NCBI GenBank assembly: GCA_013397795.1
Contig: VZTJ01004744.1
Location: 19,905-83,904, forward strand
Direction: 5' to 3'
Source of the DNA: Orthonyx spaldingii
Taxonomy: Eukaryota > Chordata > Aves > Passeriformes > Orthonychidae
DNA length: 64,000 bases
A program made the position numbers and the translations under genes. Within the stretch, counting starts at the first letter, position 1; each line of letters opens with the position of its first letter. Shown in pieces: positions 46,667 through 57,836 of the stretch. The notes beneath the pieces are model-generated. The model had not been told where the DNA came from, ran no database searches, and saw only the letters and a program-made list of their open reading frames with translations.

Positions 46667-47437
46667 TGTTTTGTGTCCAGCGTGGTCGCTGCGGCTCCCC
46701 CTTAGTCTCCGGGAGTATCGCAGTGAGTGAGACCCAGGCCAGGATTTCCAGCGAGAGTTGGGGCGGGGTGAGGGGCACTCCTCCCTTCCAGGCGGGCGAT
46801 GAAGCTGGCCATGCAGCCTGGTGTCTCTGACTGATCCACGCAAAACGCGGTGCAGAAACTCCAGAGACTCTCAGTCTTTGAAGCAGGTATTTGTTTACGC
46901 AGCGCTGGGTGCACGGGGGATATTTCCGCCCAGCATGCACTGGGTTAAATCACTTCCTCCCTCTTATGCTGTGAACACATGCATATTTATTAAGGGGTTG
47001 CTTATTCTAATACAAAACACATGCATATTCATAAAGGGGTTGCCTCTCCTAATACAAAGTAGTGTCTGCTAATTAATCCCCAGAAGTAGGTTGTGCAATC
47101 TCATGCAGCCACAGTTCTCTCTGGTGGTCGTACAGAGGAAGGCTCGGTGGTCGTCTGGTAGTCTTCATCATTCTGAACTTTCCACCTTTCCTTGAGGAGC
47201 ATGCACCATCTCTCTCTTGCTGTTTCAGAGGATTCTTGGTTGGTATCCGCCTTGTTATCTATATTTCTTACCTCACTCCAGGGGAGTCGCTATCTTCTCC
47301 TGTCTTTCAAGGCTATGGCCATTATTTCTTAATGCTTATCGCACTTACATTCTTATGTGGCCCTGCTGTTTCATCGTTTGGGAGATAGTTTCTCAGAGCC
47401 GCACCACTAATACGCGATATAGAAAGACCACTTCCCA
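46667..47437 (-). mobile_element. Solo LTR with near-perfect target duplication, minus strand
   Basis: On minus it begins TGGGAAGTGGTCTTTC and ends GGACACAAAACA, giving TG...CA ends over 771 bp. The flanks on plus are GATTTT (46661-46666) and AATTTT (47438-47443), a 6-bp duplication with one change. It is much richer in CpG than its surroundings (CGCGATAT, AACGCGG), which suggests a younger insertion. A 42-bp unit is duplicated in tandem at 46974-47057, the position of a U3 enhancer. No retroviral genes lie beside it. Confidence 0.75.
46974..47057 (-). repeat. 42-bp direct repeat in LTR U3 (enhancer-like)
   Basis: Units 46974-47015 and 47016-47057 both run AACACATGCATATT ... GGGGTTGC ... CTAATACAA. 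They differ at about six sites. Duplicated U3 motifs of this size commonly act as enhancers in retroviruses. The ATGCAT core could bind POU-type factors, which is an inference from the motif alone. Confidence 0.85.
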
Positions 47438-47469
47438 AATTTTAGATTTTCCCCTCATATGTAACGCGA

Positions 47470-47880
47470 CCTCCTTTTCCATCCCTTCCCGCCGGCTGTG
47501 CCGCCAGCACCACGTGAGGGAGACACGGCTGCCACAGCGCCCCCTGCAGGCGTGGGGGAATCATCGCCCCCGCCCTGCCCGGCCGGGAGCCCGCAGCGCC
47601 CCTGGCGGCCGTGAGTGGAACTGCACCGCAGGGAGAGTGCCTGCAGCGAGAGAAGGCGGCGCTGGGGTCTGGCTCTGGGTGTTGGTGCTGCCGGGGTTGT
47701 TTGTTTGCGTTGTTATACATACAAATACTAGTGAAGAACTGTCATTCCTCTTCCCATATCTTTCCCTGAAAGCCCCTTAATTTCAAAGTTATAATAATTC
47801 GGAGGGAAGGGGTCATATTTTCATTCCAACGGATGTTCCCGCCTTCCTTGGCAGACACCTGTCCTTCAAACCAAGATACG
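47470..47880 (+). mobile_element. ERVL-type LTR, 3' part
   Basis: A GC-rich segment (CAGCGCCCCCTGCAGGCG, CGGCCGGGAGCCCGCAGCG) is followed by GTTGTTTGTTTGCGTTG, GAAGAACTGTCATTCCTC, TCCCTGAAAGCCCC, AATTCGGAGGGAAGGGG, CCTTCCTTGGCAGACACCTG and TCAAACCAAGA. This is the R/U5 half of the LTR type also seen in reverse at 9846-10565. The U3 half is missing or too diverged, so the copy is truncated at its left side, next to the minus-strand LTR that ends at 47437. Confidence 0.7.
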
Positions 47881-50800
47881 TGGTTTGGCTGATTCATATT
47901 TACCTTTTCTTGCCTTATCACAATTTTGGGATTTTTTCACTCTACCCCATAAGATAGAAATATAGGATAGAAAACATGCTCTCATTTAGGCATCTGACAT
48001 TTCATCCAGTGGTCTGATCATTCTAATGGTGTCCAAGTCTAATTTTCCAGTCACTCTTTTTTTTCCCTTATTAGTCTCTCCATGGTCTAATTTTCCCAGT
48101 GCAACTTATTATTATCACTGACTCACGTTAATGGAGCAGCTAGATGGTAGAGTGTGGCTAATTCCCTTTTCATCTTGTTGAGAAAATGGTAGTTTCTTTC
48201 CTTGAGGCTTGATTTTTCCTTCTCTCACACCCACACATACAGACAGGTTGGTCTGCAAGGAAAATGTCCACTCTCTGTTCTGCAAAAGAACTATAAATCC
48301 ACAGTCCAAACCCACACAGAGCAACTAAATCCCACAGTTCTTAATTGGGCCACAGTCCCAGCTTTTGAAGCCAAAAGGAATTTTCCCAAATGAGGCCAGA
48401 TCTTTGCCCAAGTGCTTATTGTTAATTCAGGGAAGCGATCACATTATTGGAACTCACTGCTCTGTGCTGTGACAGCAAGTCTGGAAGCTGTGGGGCAGGG
48501 GCTGAGGGTCCATGTAAAATAGTCACACTGGCTGGCTGTCGTGCTGATTTCCTCACTGGTAATTCATCGCTATCATCTGTTTCCTGGACTCATTTGTAGG
48601 CACCAGCTGTCAATGGGAGTTTTACATTTAGCCATAGGAAACAAACGCATCTGGACAACAGATTTCTTACAGCTTTCTCTGGCATCCATCATAACAGTTT
48701 CAGGGGATAAAAAATTATATCCAATTAGCCTCTTGGTATGCAATTCTTTCAAACATTTCACCTTGGAAGAATTTTCATCTTTTCCCCCATTTTCTTTCAT
48801 GCACTCAGAGAGATTCTCTACCCTTATAACTCCATTTACCAGCATTTCACCTTAGGCTGACAGTTTTCAAATCAAATTCACAAGGCAAGGACTGACACCA
48901 GAACCAAATGATATACAGTTATCTCAGAGCTGTTCATAGCTTTCCAAAACACCCAATTACCTTTCCTGTGTAACAGTCCACAAAGGTTTATTTTGATGTT
49001 CACTAGAGCTGCCAGGAAACAATTGCTCAGGAGACACTGATGTTTATGGGTCTGCAGCAGCTCACACACATGGACAGGGTTCCCAAGTGCTTGTTTGGGC
49101 AGGGGGATGTCCACTAGTGAAGTGTGCAGCCCTCGAGGCCACAGGCATTTCATAAGTGTCCTGTTCTCAAGTGTTAAAGAGACCTCATGCAGGAGAACTT
49201 CATGTTCCACTGATGTGTCCCCAGGTGTCCTCAATGTCAAGCTGATTCTACCTTCTAGGTGCCAGCATGGTTTAACACCTTCATCTTGAACACACAAAAT
49301 GAGCAAAATCACCCCTGTTGTAGCCAGCATCACCTGCTGATCACAGTGCAGCACCAGAGCTCTGCAGTGCTGAGCCAGTGCCCATTAACCTGTCCTTGGA
49401 ACCTATTCCAGCATGAAATTAAAGATTTCACAGGTATCAGAGAACTTCTATAAAACCAAACAGTGCCTGCTACTATTACTCTCATGCATCCACATTTTCG
49501 GAAGAGTGAGAAGAAGATTTTATAGTGCTCTGATGGAGCCATCATCAGGGACAGGACTTCATCCTTCCAGTTGGATTTTCTGACACATTCCGGGTGCAAT
49601 TACAGCACTGATGATCCAGAGGATGATGTGGGTGCATCGAAAGAATGCCCTAGTTTTTTAAACCAGGCAAAGCTATTACTCCTCTTGCTCCAACTCTGTT
49701 CCAATATGTCAGACAATTCTAGGCCAATGCCCCAAATCCTAAGATTTCCCTCAGACACACATCTATCTACCAACACATTGCCCATTGTTAGGAATGACCC
49801 TTGGCAGAGCTCAGACACTGCAAAGCTTAGTGCTGATGTCCTGGACTTGACCTGTTCAAGCCACCACCTGGACTTGTTCTCTGAAAGAAAATGATCCTTT
49901 CCTATATGAGATTAAACTAGGGGGTTTGGCTTCTTTCATTAGGTTTTAAATTAAGCTTTAAGCAGTCTAGCACCTCCCCTTCCCCAGCCTGTTTAGCAAA
50001 CAGAGCACATACAAACAAAAGCAAGAGGTTTTTGCATCTAAATCACTTTATCTCCTGACAAAGAAGCTTTGACCCTCCAGGTCCAAACTGTGTATTTTTC
50101 TATGTTGGTTATAATGACTATAAACCGTGTAAACTCCAGTAGCATGCTGCAAAGAGGTGACACAAAGGAAGGTAGTCTCTTCCCTAGTGCTGGCTATGCA
50201 TTAGGACTTATCCCACAATGCTGCTCTGTCAGGGCATCCACACGATGTCCATGCAGCCCCTGTATCTGCCAAGGATGAATTACAATCCATACTGTGCATG
50301 TGAAGTGAAGCACGTGCCCACTGGAGAGGCATTTTGATAACCCTGCTTTTTTCTTAAGGCTCTCGATGCTTTGTGTTGTTCTAAGCAGGCTACAATGTCC
50401 ATGTTTTTTAATTAAGGAAGATATTGAGAACAGCAAAATCTCAGAGCTGGAAAACCATGATCTGAAAAGAGATGCTGAAGGAACTAAGGGTGCCTAGATG
50501 AAAGAATATAGAAAATGCAGCTGGTGAACAGAAAAGAATAAACTTTACTGTAGGTAGGACAGGAAGGAATAGTTTTTAAGTGGGACAAGGGAAATTTTAG
50601 TCAGGTGTTAAGAAAATAAAACAAACTAACAAGACAGATAGTGAAACACTGGCAAAGACTAGTTAGAGACTGTTCTTGGAGACAGAGCAGCCAAGACAAG
50701 CACCAGCTGTGGGTGGGGGAAGCTGCCTGTCTGCCTGGCCAGCTCAGCTTTTATGGTATCTATACTTCTCTGATGAGAGGAGGCAAATAAAAAGGTCACC

Positions 50801-53800
50801 AGAGCACATACAATGCAACTGGACACCAAAACTATGGGGGGCTTACTGTACAGATGCAAACATGCTCAGAACTGTTGTAACTCTTCACTTTTTTGTACTG
50901 GAATTTGGCTGGAAGTGACAGTTTGGTGTTACATGCATGAGTGCAGTTTCTCTATGCCTCCTCTGGGAGCACGTTATCAGCTGCATTATCTTTGCCTTCT
51001 GGTTAAGCTGTGTAGGGAGTTAATGTTGGTAATTGAAAAATGAAAATACCAATAAAAGAAAAATCCAAATATAAACACAATTGTATTGTCTAAGCCACTC
51101 TTTTCATTATCTCCTCTCTCAAGTCTGCCTGACAGTTGCTATTCTGCCCCCGGTGCACTTTACTCAGACAGGGCTCTGCTTTGTTCTGCACTTACTGTTC
51201 TCTCATGAGCTGAGGAGTTCATAACAGGCTCACTTTAAAGATAAAACAAGATGGGTAGAAGAGGAGGTTGCTCACAAGCTGACTCCTGCAAGAATTAGAT
51301 ACTTTTCTGAGGTACCTACTTGTTTACAAATGCAAAAAATTGTTGCTGTCCACCAGGTACTGCGCAGACTATATATCCAAATCACATCCTTCTCTGAATC
51401 TTTGAAGCTTAAATACCTTTTTGAAATTTTATCCTACGTTTAATTTTAATCCTACCCAAATATCTCTATTTAAGCATATTTTATGCTTTAATTCCATTGA
51501 CTTAGGTTCCCCTGACCTCTGCAGTGAGGATTTAATGAAGCTCAGGACTAGTCTCTTCTGGTGATCATTCAAGGGTAGCACCTTGGAATACAATCACCCT
51601 CAGATCACAAGGGTTGCACTAATGTATTTCAGCACTGTGTGTTAATTTAACTCAAGTGACTTTGACAAATGCAATTCCAAACTAACTGAAACACAGATTA
51701 TTGCCTGTGCTTGCCTTCATCACTGATTAAGGGAAAACACATTGGATTTTATGTATAGAGCACACTTTCCTCATCCCTACATTTAACTGCCAGTCATGCT
51801 AATCTCAATTACTTCCTCCTGAGGCAAGAAGAAAACATTGATGGCTCCTGCTCAGTTACATGAAAGAATGATGGGTACTGGAACATCCCAAATCTGTGTC
51901 CCTTGAGCCAGCACTCAGGGATGCTTCCAGCAAGAACTCCTCCCAAGAGCCACAGCTGTGTCCAGTTCCAAAGGGCCCCAAGTGCCAAGCACTCCCACCC
52001 CAGCATTTCCAGAGCCCCAGGACTTGCTCCAAAGGCTCTCTGACTTGTAAGGACCTGTACAGATGGAGCCTGTCAACATCAGGACATCACTTGTTAGTGC
52101 AAGAGCTAAGAATAAATTAGCACTTACAATGTAAGGACTTCTTAATAGAATACAACAGAAGCCATTAACAACATTCATCTTCCTTCAGAAAAACATGACA
52201 GCAACATATGTCTTTCATTATACATTTCTTAATTTTGAGAGATTATTTTTACAAGAGTATTCATTTTTTCATGAAAGAAAATCACAGTCAGAATATTTTG
52301 ATTAGGCAGCACTGTCCATCAGTGACACAGAGAGATAAGTCAGCCTGGCTACCTGCATTTGTCTCCCAGCATCTCATCGTCAAAGTTGTATTTCCAATTT
52401 GAAAAAAAATTTGGAACTTGCCAAATACATAAAGTCATGGTTCAGTATGGACATATATATAATTACTTTGAACTCTTGATTCCAAAGCCAATGATTCCAA
52501 TGTGTCCTTAGCAGAAAAGTGGGGATTCAGTCAAGTGTTAAAGGAAAAGCCTTGCGAAGGATGGAGGGACAGAAGAAGGAAACCTCTGAGTCCTTGCCTG
52601 CTCCCAGGCTGTTGCACTAGAGGTTCACTGTGGGTCCCTTCCAGCTGCCTCAGTCTGTTCTATTCTTGTTCTAGCTCTGACACTCAAACCACAGTGAGGG
52701 ATTTCAAACAACATTTCACCTGGAAAGACGACATTTTAGTCTAAGCTTCATTAAAGGCCAGATGTCCCCACCACTTTCTGATTAAGAAAACCCAGAAAGA
52801 ATGTTAACCCTTGGCTGAGTCTGAACTTGGGGCAAAACAAACCCAGATTTGTAGCTGCTTTTTCATGGAAAATACTGTCCCTTGTGTATTCCCTGAAGTC
52901 ATTTATAGAGCATCATACGGTTTTGTCCCTTCTGTTAAAATTAGAGTGGTCCCAAAAGATTCCCAATTCTTACCAATGTAGAGTTCTGGGTTAATGAAGT
53001 CCAGGACCCATCTGGAAACAAGTAACCTACATCAGAAAGATCTCTTCCTCCTACAAAATTTCTAAACAACAAGTTTTCCTATTATCTATGGTTAATTTCA
53101 GACAGCTGTGGCATGAGTACAGAAAGGAAAGAAAAGTACAAGTATACCTAGTTAAAAATAAAAAGGAAAAAATGAAAGGATATTAGGGTTCAAGATTGGA
53201 TTGTGAAGAAGAGAACTGCTAAGGGAAAGGAGGGAGACCCATCCCAGCTCTGCTAGATGTCACCCATTCTTCAGGAGTTTCTCAGCTGAAATCTAGTCCT
53301 TTCTGCTGACCTGAGCAACGAGCTGAATGAAATATGAGCTTCTCTCTCTCGACGGGAAAGCTAAAGGTGCTGATGCAGGCTCAGGTTTTGGCTTTACGGA
53401 TATTTAAAGGACTCAAATAAAAGATTAAAAATGAAAGAGATTGATTTTAAAATATATCTGGTATTGTGCAAGAGCTTTGGTGCCTCAGTGATCCTTTTAC
53501 TGCCTTCTATCAGAGAACACATGCGGGGCATTTTCAATTACTTTAATTACGTGTCAGGCTTATTGATGCACTGAACCCTGCCAGACATCCACAATATTAT
53601 CTTTAATCGCTAGTGTTTCCCTATCTGTGTGCCAAGGAAAACCATTTTCAGTTATTTTACTGGATAAAAAGAGAACGAAATACGGCTTTTAGATTGAATT
53701 TTAAAAGATAAAAAGCTCCATTTTCTCACTCATCATAATAAAATAATTATCACACTGGCATTATTTACCTTTGCAAAATTTTATAAAATCTTTCTGGCAT

Positions 53801-54443
53801 AACAGTAGGACTAAAGTTCCCGGAGTTTCTTTAATGCCATACCAGAGACCTTGAATCACAGAAATTCAAGCACCAAAGAAAACAACAGTAACACTACCTC
53901 TGCTACCCATCCAGACTCTCTGCAGATGACATGGAGGCAAAAACCTGAGTTGCTTATATGAATTTCCTTCCTCTTTCTCCCTGCAAACCATCAAGACAAG
54001 AAAAGGTCCTGAGATGGTGTAATCAGTGCAGATCAGCACTGAAGCCCACCAAACCCACATTTTGGTCACTGAAGTGCAGATACCTGAAGTGCTGCTCTCG
54101 GCAAGAAACCTGGGCACTGCCTTAATTGCATCCCCAGTCTGGGCCCGACAGCTCCTGCAGATGTGGTGCAGTTGGATGGTAACAAAGTGACTTCATCTTG
54201 GAGGGACTGCAGAGCTGACCAGGAGCCCCGAACCGAACCTGCACACCTCCCTTCAGGCTCCTGTGAGGGAAGGGTTTGATGGCACAGAACAAGGAAGCAG
54301 AGGGAACTGCTGCAGGAATTGCTCAGTTTGACCAAGGCATTAATACAGCCCAGGGAGCGAGCAACAGGGGCAAACCTGTGTGTGCTGGGAGAGCAGCAGA
54401 GGGCAGGGGATGCTCACACTGCGTCTCTGTCCAGCCAAATGGA
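47881..54443. other. Unique noncoding; candidate conserved stretch 53390-53780
   Basis: No gene is recognised in these 6.5 kb; frames are short and without domains. Bases 53390-53780 are AT-rich, repeat-free and carry TAATTA (53544-53549), AATAATTATC and a TTTAATCGCTAG string. They are a candidate conserved noncoding element. The rest holds nothing I can identify. Confidence 0.3.
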
Positions 54444-54932
54444 TGTTCTGACCACGGCCTTCCCTGAAAGCGTCGCCCGGTTAGGTGCAGCCGTGTGCCA
54501 CGCGCTAGCTGGAGTTGACGAGGAAAAACGAGAAGGGCTTCTTGCTTGGAGATCCGTGGGCAGTTTATTGGACTGACACGAAGGGTTCCAGGGACAAAAA
54601 AGCAGAGCATAATGGGTAACAGTGAGTGTTAAACGGAGGCGGGCAAAGCCTCACAGCCTATGGCTTGGGGGCTAGGGGGCAGGACGAGGGTAAGGGACCC
54701 AGCCGGGAGAGATAAGGGGAATAGTGACAGGTCACTAACTAATGGGGAACCAGGGAGGGGGGAACTTTCCAGCAACTGGGGACCAACAAGGGAAAAGGAG
54801 GTGGAAAGGCAACAAACCAACCAGGGAAGCAGAACTGAGGTACATTTGCATAACAGAACTCAAAGAATCCTGCGAGGCTTTTTCCTCGCCCTAAGCTGAG
54901 GAGTCCTCCTGGAGTGAGGGGTTGTCCCAGCA
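54444..54932 (-). mobile_element. Solo LTR, ERV type, minus strand
   Basis: On minus it begins TGCTGGGACAACCCCTCA, has TTATGCAAAT in U3, AATAAA (complement of 54564-54569) and a U5 of about 120 bases (CCACGGATCTCCAAGCAAGA, CGGGCGACGCTTTCAGGGAA) that ends CAGAACA at 54444. It is CpG-rich compared with its surroundings. TG...CA ends give 489 bp. No exact target duplication is visible, so either edge may shift by a few bases. No internal retroviral region adjoins it. Confidence 0.7.
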
Positions 54933-56423
54933 GTGTCCTTTATCGTTTGGAGAGGCAGGTTTATTGACCTCCTTAAAGCCACCTCAGCCAGGGGCTGGTC
55001 ACACTCATGTACAGCACATGGACTCAGTCCTCTGCTCCACCAAGTTACATTGTGTAGGACAGGCAAGACAGCAAACAGGATGGGTTTGGGTAGCAGTGAA
55101 TAATTCTGTATCTTGAGATCTCATTTTGGTATGCAGGACTTGCATATTGTACTACAGGCTCAGAGTTAAGCCTGTTCTTATGGAGTACAGGCAATGTATG
55201 ACCACCATGCATTCACTTTAGGCAACAAACTCTTGTCCAGCAAGATGTTTTACAGTTCTTTTTGTACAGTGCCAAAGGTAAAGCCTATTTTGGACTTCAT
55301 GTAGAGCTTTTTACAGGATGTCTGTCAAAAAATCAAATTGCTTCTACATCCTTTTGCGTCCAGCCGCCTTCCAGGATCTCACCATAGGGCAACACCAGCT
55401 CAAAAGAGCTACAGAACCTACTCTGAGCATAGAGGACTTATCCAGTTTCTGCTCTTCTCTTCAGCTGGGAAGCCTGCTCTCCCTAAAACATAGATAAAAA
55501 TTTACATTTTACTAGGGAAACACCAAGCAGCCGAATGATACAGCCCTGTGTACGACACACTGCTGCACAAAAATCCCCCAACAGTGATGTCTAGCCCTGT
55601 AACAGCAAGGATCCAAAATTCTACCTCATTACTTACTCCTAAATCACTCTGCAGTACTTATGCTGTTATGGTCACAAACCGTAATTCTGCTCCAAAATAA
55701 ATTTTTTCCCCTGTTTAGGCTCAATACTACGATTAGAGTTGTTCCAGTTTACAAGAGACGAAAGAAACAAAATGTCTATGGCTTCCTGCATGGATCAGCT
55801 GAATTCCACTTCCCTAGTTTTCATCAGCCTGTTAGCACCAGCACCCCACCGTCCACCACAGCCCTCCTGCAGCTGTGCTCCTGCTAGTTGCCAGATACAA
55901 TTTTTGTGATTGCCTGTGTTCAGAGGTATGCTACATTCCTAATCACACAGTTAGGAGTCTTTTCCTTTTTTCTGGGCTGTCTTGTTGCTAGACAGATGAA
56001 CACCTTTGCCCAGGCAGAGGGGAGAAGCTGGGAAACATCCCAGTCCTGATGGCTGGAGAGCTATCCAATACCTGGAAAGAAATGCTGCAGCCAGGAGTCA
56101 CAGGGGTCTGCCAGCCAGGAATTCTGTCTGAGATGACACTCGGTCTCCCTTCAGGTCTATGCTCCCACCTGCAGCAATGTTAAACACAAACAAAGCAACA
56201 AGAAAATCACAAGGGGCGAGGGGGAAAAAAAGCACCAAATCCCAAAGAAAGCATACCTCAAAGCTGTGCAGCACTGTTCTGCTCCATGGTGAGTTCAGCT
56301 GATAGGAGCAATGGGAACAGTACCTTAACATGCTGCATCATTTCTCAAATGCTGAGTAATGCTGCAAAGGAGTAAGAAGAAAACAAATCAACAGATCAGG
56401 AACAAAATTTTGCTGTGGACATC
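54933..56423. other. Unique noncoding sequence, no gene seen
   Basis: AT-rich single-copy sequence. The stretch 55080-55340 has the look of an untranslated region (GTTTTACAGTTCTTTTTGTA), but no coding exon or poly(A) context supports this. Confidence 0.4.
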
Positions 56424-57836
56424 TGTATTGGGTTTGCATGGCCTGATTTTGGGGCTACAGGGGTGGCTTCTGTGAGAAGCTGCCAGAAGCCACCCGGAGT
56501 GTGATGAAGCCAACCCCAGCTGGCTCCAGGATGGCCCCGCCGCTGGCCAAGGCTGAGCTCAGCAGAGATGGCAGTGCCACATCTGGGATAACAGTGACGC
56601 CTTAGAATTTTAGCTTCTATATTTCTCATGGGTCTGTAATCCTGTAATTCTTTAGTGTATGACCCTAGGCTCCATATACAGTTCTCACATTTTGTTCAGA
56701 CAAAGCAATTCCTCTCTAGGCCTGAAACTCAAGGACACCTCACTGCCTCAGGCCCCAAGATACATAAACAACAGTGAATTGGAGGGAACAAACTTGGGGT
56801 AAATGATTTCATTACCTGGAGCTGTAATTGGAGGATTAATCCCTGATATGCAAATGGCCCAAACTTATGAAGTATGAAAAACCCATGACTGTCATCCATT
56901 TTGGGTGTAGCCCCTTGAGAGGGCTGTGACTGCCCTAAATGTACCCGAAGGCCCTTCAGTAAATATAACTTCTTTTTATTCTCTTAATTTTGTCCAGCCT
57001 CTGTTTTAGGTAGCCAGATTAGTTAAGAAGGAAAAAGTTTCTGTACAGGAGCAATAGCAGCCAGTGAAGAGAGGAGCAAGGACATGTGAGAGAACGGCTC
57101 TGCAGATATCCTGGGCAGGGCAGAAGGAGGGGCAGGAGATGCTCCAAGCACCAGAGCTGGGGTTCCCCTTCAGCCTGGGGTGCAGCCCACGGTGAGGCAG
57201 CCGTGGCCCTGCGGCCCCTGTGGGAGCAGAGATCCACCTGCAGCCCGTGGAGGGGACCACACTGGAGCAGGGGATGCCCAGAGGGGCTGGGACCCCATGG
57301 GAAGCCTGTTCCTGAAGGACTACATCCCAAGAGAGTGGTCCACACTGGAGCAGTTCATGAAGAACTGCAGCCCCTGGGAAGGACTCATGTTGGAGAACTT
57401 CATGGAGAACTGGCTCCCGGGGGAGGGACCCTGCACTGCAGCAGGGGCAGACTGGGAGGAGTTCTCCCACCGAGGAAGAGGTGGCAGAGACAACACCTGA
57501 TGGACTGACCTCAGCCCCCATTCCCTGTCCCCCTGCACCACTGAGGGGAGAAGCAAGAGAAATCAGGAGTGAAGTTGAGGCCAGGCAGAAGGGAGAGTAG
57601 GAGGAAAGGTGTCCTAGGGACTTAAGTTTTTATTTCTCATTATCCTACTCTGATTTATAATAAACTGATTTCCCTAACTGAAGTTTGTTTTGCCCTCACA
57701 GTAACTGGTGAGGGACCTCTCCCTGCCTCATTCTGACCCACAAACTTTTTGCTGTATTTTTCTCTCCCCTGCCCAGCTGAGGAGAGCAGCTCAGAGTAGC
57801 TGGCACCTGGCATTGAGCCAGGGTCACCTCACCACA
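56424..57836 (+). mobile_element. Long (~1 kb) passerine ERV LTR, split by a second LTR
   Basis: The outer LTR begins TGTATTGGGTTTGCATGG and ends GGTCACCTCACCACA. Its left piece runs to 56594 and its right piece resumes at about 57014 with TTAAGAAGGAAAAAG; together they make about 990 bp. The right piece has GC-rich internal subrepeats built on CACACTGGAGCAG and GAGAACTTCATGGAGAAC, AATAAA at 57659-57664, and U5 marks TCTCTCCCCTGCCCAGCTGA and GGCACCTGGCATTGAGCCAG. This is the layout of an LTR that is very common in songbird genomes. The GC-rich part is free of stops in several frames on both strands, but these are not genes. Confidence 0.8.
56595..57013 (+). mobile_element. Nested LTR-like repeat, family A copy 2
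   Basis: It begins TGACGCCTTAGAATTTTAG and ends near CTCTGTTTTAGGTAGCCA. It is homologous along its length to the minus-strand copy at 5383-5761. It sits between GGGATAACA and TTAAGAAGG of the outer LTR, which are adjacent or nearly so in the uninterrupted form as I recall it. The insertion is therefore younger than the outer LTR. A possible AGTAAA poly(A) signal is at 56958-56963. A clean target duplication is not visible. Confidence 0.7.

Noticed and set aside
47217..47780. 187-codon plus-strand open frame
   Set aside because: It spans two unrelated LTRs in opposite orientation and has no domain.
57006..57521. 171-codon minus-strand and 140-codon plus-strand open frames
   Set aside because: Both lie in the GC-rich subrepeats of one LTR. 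Overlapping long frames on both strands point to composition and not coding.
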